Source: Mycobacterium asiaticum
Lineage (GTDB): Bacteria > Actinomycetota > Actinomycetes > Mycobacteriales > Mycobacteriaceae
NCBI RefSeq assembly: GCF_001673635.1
Contig: NZ_LZMH01000011.1
Location: 1 to 34,204 of the forward strand
DNA: 34,204 nucleotides
Reading direction: 5' to 3'
Within the stretch, counting starts at the first letter, position 1. Every line of letters starts with the position of its first letter. Below are positions 7,039 to 14,994 of this stretch, one piece after another. The notes below the pieces were generated by a model that was not told the DNA's origin, did no database searches, and saw only the letters and a list, made by a program, of their open reading frames with translations. A program made the position numbers and the translations under genes.

Positions 7039-7637
7039 TACCGCTGGGCCAGGTACTCGGTCACGTCGGCGGCGACGTTGTCGGCGGTCTCAGACCGGGG
7101 TGGGTATTTGGGCGCCCAGGACCGGCCAGGGTGCAACGTGTCCCATCGCGAGCGCACCCCCGCCAGCCGCCCGCCACCAGGATCGTGGTTGCCAAAGCCA
7201 TCGAGTAGCCCGTTCCAGACCGGGGTAAAACGCGAAATCAACACCGACTCACCCAGCGGTATCCAGATCGGCTCGACCACCAGCCACCGGCAGGTGAAAT
7301 CAGCGATGTCGAGGTTTTCCGCCGCCTCCACGCTGCGGGCATGCTCACGCAAGCGGTTTGACAGCGCGCGGGACCGGGTGCCGTGCTCGACCGCGATGCC
7401 TCTGCGACCGCCTGCCGGTATCGCCTTGCCAACATAGATCGGAATCTGAGCGTCGTACGCTGTGGCGGTCAGCAGTGCCGAGTAGCACGCAATTGGCCCG
7501 TTGTAGTAGATGGCGTAGACGCCAGCGCCGTGGAAGTGCGGAACCGCGCCGAGCGGCGTCGGATCGCTCACCAGCAGTTGGGTGGCGATGCTCTTGCCGA
7601 GGTTATCCATGTCGAGCGGGTTGAACGGCTGATTCAC
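7029..7637 (-). CDS. Eco29kI-family GIY-YIG restriction endonuclease
   Basis: A 202-residue type II restriction enzyme of the GIY-YIG superfamily. The GIY part is GVYAIYY (39-45) and the YIG part is IYVGKA (67-72, Tyr-Val-Gly). Further on are RLREH (Arg 95, His 99), Glu 130 in PLGESVL and Asn 142 in FTPVWN. The spacings match, as I recall them, the catalytic set of Eco29kI, which cuts CCGCGG. GTG 7637 overlaps the stop of the methyltransferase gene (GTGA), so methylation is made first and cleavage is translationally coupled. The specificity is a family inference, but CCGCGG is absent from the whole element. Confidence 0.9.
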   Translation of the reverse strand: MNQPFNPLDMDNLGKSIATQLLVSDPTPLGAVPHFHGAGVYAIYYNGPIACYSALLTATAYDAQIPIYVGKAIPAGGRRGIAVEHGTRSRALSNRLREHARSVEAAENLDIADFTCRWLVVEPIWIPLGESVLISRFTPVWNGLLDGFGNHDPGGGRLAGVRSRWDTLHPGRSWAPKYPPRSETADNVAADVTEYLAQRYQV

Positions 7638-8860
7638 GCGGGCGTCCGCCGACGCTTGGACTGGCGCACGGTCTTGCGGCGGGCCAATTCCTCGCGCACA
7701 GCGGCCTCGGCCAGGTGCTCGGCTACCGATGCCGCGACCTTTTGCGCTAGCAGCACGGGCACGGCATTGCCTAGTTGGCGCATCGTTTCACTCCACGCGC
7801 CGTGGAACTGGTAGCGGTCGGGGAAGGTCTGCAACCGCGCGGCCTCGCGGACGGTGAAGTATCGGACGCTCCCGTCGGGCCGCAGCATCATGTTCTCGCC
7901 GCCTGGCACGCCGTGAACCCCGGCCTTGAGCGCTTTCGCCGGCGCGTCTATCGCACTGCCCGTATGGCCGGGGTAGGAACGCGCCCCCGACTGCAGAACA
8001 TGGTTGAGGTGTGCGCGGCTGCCGTTTCGGGTCGGCTCGGGCAAGTTCTTGATCGCGTCGCGCACGGTGCGCCACGGTCGGGCGTCGGGCTTTTGCTCGG
8101 CCAGCAGTTGGGCGGTTCGGATTAGCGATAGCGGGGCGTCGGGGCGATGCTTGCGCGCCACCCGGTGACGGTCCCAGTAGTCGCCTGTCACCCACTGCGA
8201 ATGGGCTAGTGCCGCCTTCGAGTGGTCGGCGTCGGGAAACGCCCATTCGGCCGGGACATCGCTGCGGAAGCCAACGAAGAACACCCGCCACCGCTGTTGC
8301 GGCACTCCGTAGTCGGCGGCGTTGACCAGCGTCGGCACCACCTTGTAGGTGAGTTCTTCAAAAGAAGCCGATGTGTGTTCGCGTTGGAGCCGGTGCAGGT
8401 GGTCGGTCCACGTCTCGCGCTCGCGACTCACTATCTCGGGGTGCTCAAGGCGCAGCTTGATGTACTCGAAGTAGTTGGCGAACGCCGTCCGCGTCAGACC
8501 ACGGACGTTCTCCACGATGAACGCTCGCGGTCGCAACTGCCGAATCACCTCGGCGGTGGCGGGGAACATGTCGCGCAGGTCGTCGGCGGCTCGGGCCTTG
8601 CCGCCCATCGAGAACGGTTGGCATGGCGGTCCGCCGGCCACCAGGTCAATCGGCTCGCCGATTGTGGACCAGTCGACGCCGCGCACGTCACCCTCGGCGA
8701 CCTGCCAATCGCGCACCAGCGGATAGTCGGCGGCGGCGTTCTCCCGAAGCGTGTCGCACGCCCATCGGTCCCACTCGACCACGCGAACGGTCTCGAAGCC
8801 CGCTAGTTTGCAGCCGAGGGCCAGCCCGCCCGCCCCCGCGAACAGTTCCACCGAACGCAC
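7634..8860 (-). CDS. DNA (cytosine-5) methyltransferase of the R-M system
   Basis: A 408-residue C5-methyltransferase that protects the restriction sites. Motifs in order: I FAGAGGLALG (7-16), IV GGPPCQPFS with catalytic Cys 80, VI ENV (117-119), VIII QQRWRVFFVG, and X RQLGNAVP near the C-terminus; the target-recognition region lies between VIII and X. Starts at GTG 8860 without an evident ribosome site, possibly leaderless. It is the first gene of a two-gene operon with the endonuclease and faces vsr across a 108-bp intergenic region that must hold divergent promoters. Confidence 0.95.
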   Translation of the reverse strand: MRSVELFAGAGGLALGCKLAGFETVRVVEWDRWACDTLRENAAADYPLVRDWQVAEGDVRGVDWSTIGEPIDLVAGGPPCQPFSMGGKARAADDLRDMFPATAEVIRQLRPRAFIVENVRGLTRTAFANYFEYIKLRLEHPEIVSRERETWTDHLHRLQREHTSASFEELTYKVVPTLVNAADYGVPQQRWRVFFVGFRSDVPAEWAFPDADHSKAALAHSQWVTGDYWDRHRVARKHRPDAPLSLIRTAQLLAEQKPDARPWRTVRDAIKNLPEPTRNGSRAHLNHVLQSGARSYPGHTGSAIDAPAKALKAGVHGVPGGENMMLRPDGSVRYFTVREAARLQTFPDRYQFHGAWSETMRQLGNAVPVLLAQKVAASVAEHLAEAAVREELARRKTVRQSKRRRTPA

Positions 8861-8968
8861 AGCCGAAACACTATCTCGCGTGCTGCTGGCACCGTCCGAG
8901 GCGCGCTTGTGCGGTTCTGTCGGGTTATGTCGTGCAGTCTCGCTAGCTATCGGCGGTAGCGTCGGCGG

Positions 8969-9400
8969 GTGCCGTCGGACTCATGGGCGTCATCCGACGC
9001 CGTGCGCAACATCATGCGCGCCAACCGAGGGCGCGACACCCGCCCCGAGTTGGCGCTACGCCGGGCACTGCACGCCGTCGGATTGCGCTACCGGGTCAAT
9101 ACCCGGCCGATTCCTGACTCTCGGATGACGGTCGACGTGGTGTTTCCGAAGGCGCGCGTTGCGGTCGAAGTGCGCGGCTGCTTCTGGCATGGATGCCCGC
9201 AGCACCACCGCCCGAGTCAGCGCAACGCCGAGTTCTGGGCTACCAAGATCGCCGGCAACGTAGAGCGTGACGGCCGGAAGCACGCGGCGCTGGAAGCGAA
9301 CGGCTGGGCAGTGGTGATCGTCTGGGAACACGATGACATCGCCGAAGCCGTCGAGCGCGTCGCAGCGGCGGTTCGTGACCGGCGGCCCGGTCGGCCCTGA
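8969..9400 (+). CDS. vsr: Very short patch repair (Vsr) endonuclease
   Basis: A 143-residue T:G mismatch endonuclease that repairs deaminated 5-methylcytosine at methyltransferase target sites. Family motifs are clear: RNIMRANRGRDTRPELALRR at the N-terminus, the catalytic Asp in VDVVF, then GCFWHGCPQHH, EFWATKI and NVERD, and a terminal GWAVVIVWEHD. Starts at GTG 8969 with a weak ribosome site. It diverges from the methyltransferase, completing a C5-MTase/REase/Vsr cassette. Vsr genes typically accompany C5 systems because deaminated 5mC becomes T. Confidence 0.92.
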   Translation: MPSDSWASSDAVRNIMRANRGRDTRPELALRRALHAVGLRYRVNTRPIPDSRMTVDVVFPKARVAVEVRGCFWHGCPQHHRPSQRNAEFWATKIAGNVERDGRKHAALEANGWAVVIVWEHDDIAEAVERVAAAVRDRRPGRP

Positions 9401-9409
9401 CCCGTTGAG

Positions 9410-9430
9410 TTACCCGACTATTACGGGTAA
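9410..9430. terminator. Stem-loop after vsr
   Basis: TTACCCG at 9410-9416 and CGGGTAA at 9424-9430 pair perfectly around the 7-base loop ACTATTA, 10 bp after the vsr stop. The stem is short and has no T-run, so it may be a weak terminator or an operator for the operon starting at 9505. A related TAACCCG...CGGGTAA pair closes the integrase gene near 1448-1468. Confidence 0.35.
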
Positions 9431-9504
9431 TACGTTGTGCCGCAGCGTGTTTCGCGACACGCCGACCGTCACAGCGTGGCAGCGTCGGTGCACCCCGACC
9501 TGTC

Positions 9505-9765
9505 ATGCTGAGTTCCATGACCGCATTGGTAGCTCCGGCCCTGACGCTGGCCGACCCGGCTGCGCGCACGCCCGCGCAATGGTCCGGTCGGCTGGCGGCG
9601 TACCTCGCTAGGGGTCGTGCCAACGACGACCCCGAGGTGGTCGCCTGTCGGCAGGCGTTGGCGTTCTGGCGCGCACGCCGTGCCATCGACGCCGAGGCCG
9701 GCCAGATCGCGCCCAACCACCTCGACGCCCTGACGGCCCGGTTGCGTGAGGCGGTGATCGCGTGA
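9505..9765 (+). CDS. Small hypothetical phage-type protein
   Basis: An 86-residue protein (82 if ATG 9517 is used; neither start has a good ribosome site). It is mostly helical, with EVVACRQALAFWRARRAIDAEAG. No family recognised. It opens an operon of overlapping genes that runs toward the large terminase; its TGA overlaps the GTG of the next gene. Its position suggests a packaging, structural or regulatory role. Confidence 0.6.
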   Translation: MLSSMTALVAPALTLADPAARTPAQWSGRLAAYLARGRANDDPEVVACRQALAFWRARRAIDAEAGQIAPNHLDALTARLREAVIA

Positions 9766-10430
9766 TCCCCAACGCCCGCAACAGGACACCCGCGTTCCTT
9801 GCTTCTCAGCGTCCGCAGGCCGCGCCGGTCTATACCCAGACGGAGCTGCGCGACCGGCGGCGGAAGGTGCTGCCGATCTATGCGTGGCCGGCTGACTGGT
9901 CGCTGACCGCCGAGGTGGCCGCGATCTGCTCGCAGCTGGCCGAGCGTGTCGCCGACGCGCCGAATCCGGCCGCCTATCTGCGCGCGGTCGTCGAGCTGGC
10001 CGACGCCGTGCATCAGGCCGTGCACGTCGTGGTCGGGTTGCTCGCGCAGGCCGACGCCGAGCGCCGGACCCGCCACCTCGGGACCGAGGACCGGGGCCGC
10101 AGCATCACCGCCTTGGTCGATCTGACCCCTCGGCCCGCAGCGCCCGAGGTGACCGCCGACATGCTGGTTTCCGGCACCTGGCCGGCCACCCTGGTCACGC
10201 TCGCCGAGCCGTACGACACCGCCCTGGCCGCGCTGCTGGGCAATGCGGCAACACCGAACGTTGCCGACCGGCTGCTCGCGGCGTTGTCGGAGGTGGACCG
10301 CGCAGCACTCGCACTGACCCGCCGGCTCGACCGCGACCGGGTGTACCGAATGAACCGCCCCGACCACCGCACCCTGTCGCCGGCCGACCGCGCCCGCGAT
10401 GAGCTTCGAGAGCTGGGAGTCCTGCAATGA
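9762..10430 (+). CDS. Hypothetical helical protein
   Basis: A 222-residue protein starting at GTG 9762, overlapping the preceding stop (GTGA). Predominantly alpha-helical by eye (AAYLRAVVELADAVHQAVHVVVGLLAQADAERR; VADRLLAALSEVDRAALALTRRLDRDRV), with an ATP-free, motif-poor sequence. No family recognised. Its stop overlaps the ATG of the next gene by ATGA, and it shares the operon with that gene and with the terminase. Confidence 0.65.
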   Translation: MIPNARNRTPAFLASQRPQAAPVYTQTELRDRRRKVLPIYAWPADWSLTAEVAAICSQLAERVADAPNPAAYLRAVVELADAVHQAVHVVVGLLAQADAERRTRHLGTEDRGRSITALVDLTPRPAAPEVTADMLVSGTWPATLVTLAEPYDTALAALLGNAATPNVADRLLAALSEVDRAALALTRRLDRDRVYRMNRPDHRTLSPADRARDELRELGVLQ

Positions 10431-11218
10431 CCGCACCACCCGTCGAGACCTACGGCAGCTTGCTCCCGGTGATGTTCGACGCGCCGCCGGTCAACCCCTC
10501 ACCGCAAGGGTTGTACCAGGTCACAGCGTGGTCCGAGGTGACCGGCCCGACCCGCTTCCTGGCCGGCGTCGAGGTGCGCGGCCCCAACTTCGGCGGCGAA
10601 AACGCCTCGGGTGTGTGGGGCACCGACTGGTGCCCGGTCCCACCGTTGAACAACCCCGAGCGCAAGGAAGGCGACCGGCCCGGCATCTTGGACCCGTTCG
10701 CGCCGATGACCGTGTGGGCCTACGACGAGTGCGACCTGACGGCCCCGAGCCGCGCCGAGGTCGAGCGCCGCGCCGCTCAGATTCTGCGCCTGCAGGAACA
10801 GACCGCCGTCGAGCATGAATTCAGCAACCGGCTGCTGACCGACGCCGGTACGCCAGCATCGGCGGATGATCTGCAGTGGGCGGTGGCCACCCTCGAAGCC
10901 CAGCTGGCCGAGGTCGGGGTGCTCGGATTCATCCACGCCAGCCCGCATTTCGCGGTGTACGCCGCTCAGGCGCAATTGCTGATCCGTTCGGGCACCAAGC
11001 TGACGACTCCGCTCGGGCACACGTGGGTCTTCGGTGGCGGCTATGGCCCTGGTCTGCAGAGCACCATCGTGGCCACCAGTCAGCCCTACGGCTGGCGGAA
11101 TGAACCGCAGCTCAGAACCGCGATTGACCAGGAACACAACATCTTCGCCGCCGTCGCTGAGCGCACGGTGGCCATCGGATACGAGGCGGTCATCGGCGCG
11201 GCGACGGTAGCGCCGTGA
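10427..11218 (+). CDS. Putative phage structural protein (unrecognised family)
   Basis: A 263-residue protein starting at ATG 10427 (ATGA overlap). A central helix-rich part (RAEVERRAAQILRLQEQTAVEHEF) is followed by a beta-rich segment HASPHFAVYAAQ, then SGTKLTTPLGHTWVFGGGYGPG, split at TTP, and FAAVAERTVAIGYEAV. The HxSP...TPLG...V..GGGY pattern reminds me of small structural or capsid-like proteins of actinophages, but I cannot name the family and the match is from memory. It is the best candidate in the element for a virion component and lies upstream of the large terminase in the same operon. Confidence 0.5.
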   Translation: MTAPPVETYGSLLPVMFDAPPVNPSPQGLYQVTAWSEVTGPTRFLAGVEVRGPNFGGENASGVWGTDWCPVPPLNNPERKEGDRPGILDPFAPMTVWAYDECDLTAPSRAEVERRAAQILRLQEQTAVEHEFSNRLLTDAGTPASADDLQWAVATLEAQLAEVGVLGFIHASPHFAVYAAQAQLLIRSGTKLTTPLGHTWVFGGGYGPGLQSTIVATSQPYGWRNEPQLRTAIDQEHNIFAAVAERTVAIGYEAVIGAATVAP

Positions 11219-11520
11219 GCACCGCAACCATCGCGAACGCCCGGCCCGACAATTACGCCGGACCGCGCTGCGAATCCTGCGGCGGGCCGTGCTGGCGGTG
11301 GAAGGGCAGTGTGCACGGTTACACCTGCACGACCTGCCTGACGGCCTACCTCGATGCCGGCGCGGCCAGGGCAGCCGAACGCGACCAGCGCGAGCGTGCC
11401 CAAACGCTGCGCAGACTGTTCGGCAACGACACCCCGACTCCGGTCACTGCGGAAGGCCGGCGTCGGGACGGCGGTGGTCTCGCGTTATGTACCGCACCCC
11501 GTCCCGGCGTCGGTCAATAA
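11215..11520 (+). CDS. Small zinc-ribbon protein
   Basis: A 101-residue protein with CESCGG...CW and YTCTTC about 20 residues apart, a four-cysteine zinc ribbon, followed by a charged helix (AARAAERDQRERAQTLRRLF). Starts at GTG 11215 overlapping the previous stop (GTGA). Probably nucleic-acid binding or regulatory. The last 25 residues look less conserved. No specific function can be given. Confidence 0.6.
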   Translation: MSTATIANARPDNYAGPRCESCGGPCWRWKGSVHGYTCTTCLTAYLDAGAARAAERDQRERAQTLRRLFGNDTPTPVTAEGRRRDGGGLALCTAPRPGVGQ

Positions 11521-11540
11521 TCGAAAGGACAAGCAGCACA

Positions 11541-12092
11541 ATGCCGTTGACACTGGCTGACATCACAGCCGGCGAACGTGAGCACCTAGAAATGTGCATC
11601 CACGAAGCCGCGCACTGTGTCGTCGGCGTCGCCCTCGGTGCCGAGCTACGAAGTGCCGTGGTCGCCCGCAGCCGGGTCACCGGCCTCGAAGGGCTGACCA
11701 CCTTCGCCGACCGGCCCCACGGAACCGATCCGCTGGTCGCGTACGCCGGGCCGTGGGCACAGGCGCGCTGGCGTGCCGGCCGGCGACCGACGCAGCGGGA
11801 GTTTTACGCGGTGTTGGACACCACCGGGCATAAGGACAGCCGGGTGTTGACCGCCGCTGGCGGCACGTATGCCGGTGCCGATGTCGTGCCATTGGTGGAG
11901 CGGTGCTGGCCGGCGCTGGCCCGCACGGCTACGCGGCTTCACCGGGCCGGCGAAGTCCACCAGGCCGACGTGCTCGCGGCGCTGGGCATTACTGACGGCG
12001 GTGGACCTGGCAGCACCCAGCTCGCGAATCTGCGGGCCGGGTTGCGCGCCGTGCCGCCACTCGCCACCAGGAAGCCGGTATTGGCCCAATAG
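11541..12092 (+). CDS. M41-like zinc peptidase domain protein
   Basis: A 183-residue protein whose N-terminal helix carries CIHEAAHCVVGVALG, the HExxH-type zinc site of the FtsH (M41) peptidase family. A helix with AYAGPWAQARWRAG further on resembles the LLGGRAAE region of FtsH. There is no AAA domain, so this is a stand-alone peptidase-like protein, a type found in actinophages and mobile elements. ATG 11541 is preceded by AAAGGA. Role unknown: it may process a structural protein or degrade a regulator. Activity is not proved by the motif alone. Confidence 0.65.
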   Translation: MPLTLADITAGEREHLEMCIHEAAHCVVGVALGAELRSAVVARSRVTGLEGLTTFADRPHGTDPLVAYAGPWAQARWRAGRRPTQREFYAVLDTTGHKDSRVLTAAGGTYAGADVVPLVERCWPALARTATRLHRAGEVHQADVLAALGITDGGGPGSTQLANLRAGLRAVPPLATRKPVLAQ

Positions 12093-12095
12093 CTC

Positions 12096-12127
12096 CCGCT
12101 CAGGCCGAGCCTCGGCGGCCTGAGCGG
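12096..12127. terminator. Perfect 12-bp stem-loop in the late operon
   Basis: CCGCTCAGGCCG at 12096-12107 pairs without mismatch with 12116-12127 around the 8-base loop AGCCTCGG. It stands directly after the M41-like gene stop and has no T-run. It could attenuate transcription toward the terminase gene or stabilise the upstream mRNA. Confidence 0.5.
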
Positions 12128-12134
12128 AGACAAC

Positions 12135-12161
12135 AACGACACCAATGACACCAACGACACC
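12135..12161 (+). repeat. Three tandem 9-bp repeats (AAYGACACC)
   Basis: AACGACACC, AATGACACC and AACGACACC follow one another without gaps in the 5' leader of the next gene, just before its GAGGAG ribosome site. The strand is purine-rich and unstructured, directly after the stem-loop. It may be a protein-binding or packaging-related site; no function is proved. Confidence 0.45.
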
Positions 12162-12176
12162 CACGAGGAGCCCACC

Positions 12177-12437
12177 ATGTCCGTTGCCAGCATTCCTGCA
12201 GTCGATCCGTTCCACGACTTCTGGCTGCCCGATTACTGCCCGCACTGCAACCCTGCCGGCCACCACGCAGACAGCTGCACGCGCAGGGCCACGCAGACCG
12301 AGCCGGATGCCATCACCTGGCACGGGGGCAAGCGGCTGATCTGCGAGTACTACTGCGACCAATGCGGCCACCAGTGGAAGCGCGGCGACCTCTGGACCGC
12401 CACGGAAGCCGGCTTTGAACCTGGAAAGGCATCATGA
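12177..12437 (+). CDS. Small Cys/His-rich zinc-binding protein
   Basis: An 86-residue protein with a strong ribosome site (GAGGAG 6 bp before ATG 12177). It contains YCPHCNPAGHH, DSC and EYYCDQCGHQW, two CxxC pairs that form a likely zinc ribbon. Its TGA overlaps the ATG of the large terminase gene (ATGA), so the two are translationally coupled. Such small zinc proteins next to terminases may help assembly, but the role here is unknown. Confidence 0.65.
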   Translation: MSVASIPAVDPFHDFWLPDYCPHCNPAGHHADSCTRRATQTEPDAITWHGGKRLICEYYCDQCGHQWKRGDLWTATEAGFEPGKAS

Positions 12438-13954
12438 CCACCCTGACCGGCGATTCCATCGCCGCACTGACCGGTGCCCGCGCAATCGGAGCTGCCCGCC
12501 GGCGGCGGCGGCCCGAATCACCCGCCGAACTAGCCCAGCGGCTGATCCCTGGCTACGTAGTGACCCCAACTATCAAGTTGCTGTCTGACGAGCTGGTGCG
12601 GGCGGTGACCGAACCAGACTCGCGGCTCATCGTCACGACACCGCCCCGTACCGGGAAGTCAGTGCTGGTGAGCCAGGTGTTTCCGGTCTGGCAGCTGTCC
12701 CGCGACCCCGATAGCGAAATCATTATGAAGTCCTACGGCGACAGCCTCGCCGAAGAACATTCCGCCGCTGCACGGCGGCTGATCGCGGAGAACCCCGGCG
12801 TCGTCGGCGTAGAGCTGGCACCAGACAAGCAGGCGGTCGGTCGCTGGCGAGTAGCTGGCCACCGGGGTGGCATGTTGGCGGGCGGAATCCTTTCCAGTAC
12901 CACGGGTTTCGGTGCCAACGTGCTGGTCGTGGATGACCCTGTGAAGGGCGCACAGGAGGCCGACAGCGACGCCTACCGGCGGCGGCTGGTCGCTGAGTTC
13001 AGGGCCTCGCTGATGACCCGGCTTATGCCTGGCGGCAGCGCCATCGTCGTCCTGACGCGCTGGCATGAGGAAGACATCGCCGGGTCGTTGCTGGCCGAAG
13101 CCGGCAGCCGGTGGCGGTGCGTCAATATCCCGGCGGTCTCCACGGCAGGCGTGCCCGACGCGCTGCACCGTGAGCGCAGCGGCGTGGCGATGACCAGCGC
13201 CATCGGCCGCACCGCTGAACAGTTCCGTTCGATAGAGGTCGAGGTCGGCTCCCGTGCTTGGGCCGCGATGTATCTGGGCACTCCCAGCGCGCCGGAAGGC
13301 GGGTTGATCAAGTCGGCGTGGTTCGATGACTGGCGGCTGCCGGCAGCGCCAGCGGGAGCGATCAAGATAGTCGTCGGTGTCGACCCGGCCGACTCCGGTG
13401 AAGGTGACGAGACCGGCATCATCGCCGCCAGCCTGGCAACGGATGGGTCCATTGCGTTGATCGCTGATGTGTCGGGTCACTACACGAGCGACCAGTGGGC
13501 GCGCCGTGCCGTCGAGCTGGCCCGCGATGTCGGGGCCAGCGAAATCGCCGTCGAGGCATTCGCCGCGCGGGCCACCTACACCCGGTTGGTTGTCGAAGTG
13601 CTGCCCAAATACCGGCTGAACCGCCCCATCAGGGTGACCGGATGGCCGCCGAAGGGTACCGACCGGGGTAAGGGTGACGCGGTGGCCCGTTCTACGGGCC
13701 TGCTGGCCGCGCTGGAAACCGGCCGGTGCCGGGTCGCTGGATACTTGCCGGACTTCGAGGCGCAGGCCGTCACGTGGGAAGCCGGTCAACACCAGCCCGA
13801 CCGGGTGGCGGCGGCGGTTGTCGCGTATGACGTGCTGGCGCACTCTATGGGCCAGCAATGGGCAATCGTGTCACCACTGGATATTGAGCGGCGCGTCCGC
13901 GAGGGCAAGATCGGGCCGCCGCCGGCGTGGATGCGCCGTCGGATCGACAGATAG
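12434..13954 (+). CDS. Phage large terminase subunit (TerL)
   Basis: A 506-residue DNA packaging motor with two domains. The ATPase part has Walker A TTPPRTGKSVL (about 68-78), Walker B VLVVDD (163-168) and a coupling segment VVLTRWHEED. The RNase H-like nuclease part begins with VVGVDPADSGEGDETGI (Asp 317 and neighbours) and continues with IAVEAFAARATYTRLVVE and GKGDAVARSTGLLAAL. Length and order are those of a complete TerL. In this element it is the only certain packaging gene. It may package element DNA into helper-phage heads or be a prophage relic. It is followed by the converging PARIS-like pair. Confidence 0.92.
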   Translation: MTTLTGDSIAALTGARAIGAARRRRRPESPAELAQRLIPGYVVTPTIKLLSDELVRAVTEPDSRLIVTTPPRTGKSVLVSQVFPVWQLSRDPDSEIIMKSYGDSLAEEHSAAARRLIAENPGVVGVELAPDKQAVGRWRVAGHRGGMLAGGILSSTTGFGANVLVVDDPVKGAQEADSDAYRRRLVAEFRASLMTRLMPGGSAIVVLTRWHEEDIAGSLLAEAGSRWRCVNIPAVSTAGVPDALHRERSGVAMTSAIGRTAEQFRSIEVEVGSRAWAAMYLGTPSAPEGGLIKSAWFDDWRLPAAPAGAIKIVVGVDPADSGEGDETGIIAASLATDGSIALIADVSGHYTSDQWARRAVELARDVGASEIAVEAFAARATYTRLVVEVLPKYRLNRPIRVTGWPPKGTDRGKGDAVARSTGLLAALETGRCRVAGYLPDFEAQAVTWEAGQHQPDRVAAAVVAYDVLAHSMGQQWAIVSPLDIERRVREGKIGPPPAWMRRRIDR

Positions 13955-14061
13955 TTCGCGAAGCGGCATCGCAGCGCGCCGCCAGTTGATCGCCTAAGAA
14001 TCGGCGCGGCATCGTTCAACACAAGCCGCGAGTGCGCCTATGGGGCAGCGCCGGACCGGAA

Positions 14062-14994
14062 CTAGCTCGAATTCGTCAGCAGATCGCGAAATTTATCGTG
14101 ATAATAGCTTGCCCACACATCTTTAAAATCTACAGTGGTTAACATGAGGTGAGTAATTGTTTGCTGAAAACTGTTTAAATCCACTACGTCGCCGCCAAGC
14201 AGCGGTTCAATTCGCCAATGTAGGTAAGCCGGCACACTCTTTCCGCTGACTAAGGTGCGGTGCGCACTACGCTTATACATACCTTCGACCCGGCTCCGAA
14301 CCCAACGTTCGATAGTGGCAGGGGTTTGAGGGTGTTTTCTCGCGCGTACATCTGCGGTCGCAGTGTTCAACTTCGCGACATCTATGCCACCGTACTTGTC
14401 GATATTGATAGTTGAAGGCTTATGCGCACGGACAAGCGGACTGTGCGAGCGCATAGCAGCCGCAAGACAGCAAAGCGTAATCCATTCTTTCCACGCCAGC
14501 GCAAGATCCTCCACAAAATTGGTCAGTTGGTTTGCAAGAATTGAGGCCTTCGACATTGTCAGGGACAGAGATACACACAGTGCGCGAGACAGATCGCCGT
14601 GAACGAATACTTCGGCTTCCACATCATGCGCCTCGGTATAAATAATGTGCGGGTTGTGCTTCTTGCGGGAGAGAACGCCATCGAAGTCGGCGTCAAGAGC
14701 GAACGCCACGCAATGTTGCACTCGCTTTGTGTTCTGCTTTAAACGACCACGTCGACGCAAGACATCGAAAATCTGCACCGCCGATTGCTTCCCACCAGAC
14801 TCAGTCCACACTTCTTCGCATAATATTATTTCGTATCCACCCTGCCGAGCCTCATCATTCGATCTGAGTAAGGAATCATAGAAAGGCCGATCCATTCGAC
14901 GCCCTTCGACGACCAGAAATAACCGCTTTCTGCTCAACATGACCCGACGTTCAAACCCCTGTGTTGACCATCGAAGCCTCCGCGTTGCGCTCAC
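14062..14994 (-). CDS. ariB: AriB-like TOPRIM/DUF4435 effector of a PARIS-type defence system
   Basis: A 310-residue protein. Near the N-terminus is KRLFLVVEGRRMDRPFYDSLL, a TOPRIM-type first strand with Glu at about 30. At about 98-107 is AFALDADFDGVLSRK with three acidic residues, followed by EAHDVEAEVF, the DUF4435 pattern. In PARIS, AriB is the toxic nuclease released by AriA when a phage makes an anti-restriction protein. I chose GTG 14994 because it overlaps the ATPase stop (GTGA); ATG 14940 is an alternative. Base composition is far more AT-rich than the neighbours, suggesting separate acquisition. Family assignment comes from motifs and pairing, not a search. Confidence 0.75.
   Translation of the reverse strand: MSATRRLRWSTQGFERRVMLSRKRLFLVVEGRRMDRPFYDSLLRSNDEARQGGYEIILCEEVWTESGGKQSAVQIFDVLRRRGRLKQNTKRVQHCVAFALDADFDGVLSRKKHNPHIIYTEAHDVEAEVFVHGDLSRALCVSLSLTMSKASILANQLTNFVEDLALAWKEWITLCCLAAAMRSHSPLVRAHKPSTINIDKYGGIDVAKLNTATADVRARKHPQTPATIERWVRSRVEGMYKRSAHRTLVSGKSVPAYLHWRIEPLLGGDVVDLNSFQQTITHLMLTTVDFKDVWASYYHDKFRDLLTNSS

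Noticed and set aside
9240..10439. 399-codon minus-strand frame opposite 9505-10430
   Set aside because: Shadow of overlapping plus-strand genes that have coupled starts and normal composition; no motif in the minus frame.
12659..13858. Minus-strand frame across the terminase gene
   Set aside because: Antisense of clear TerL motifs.
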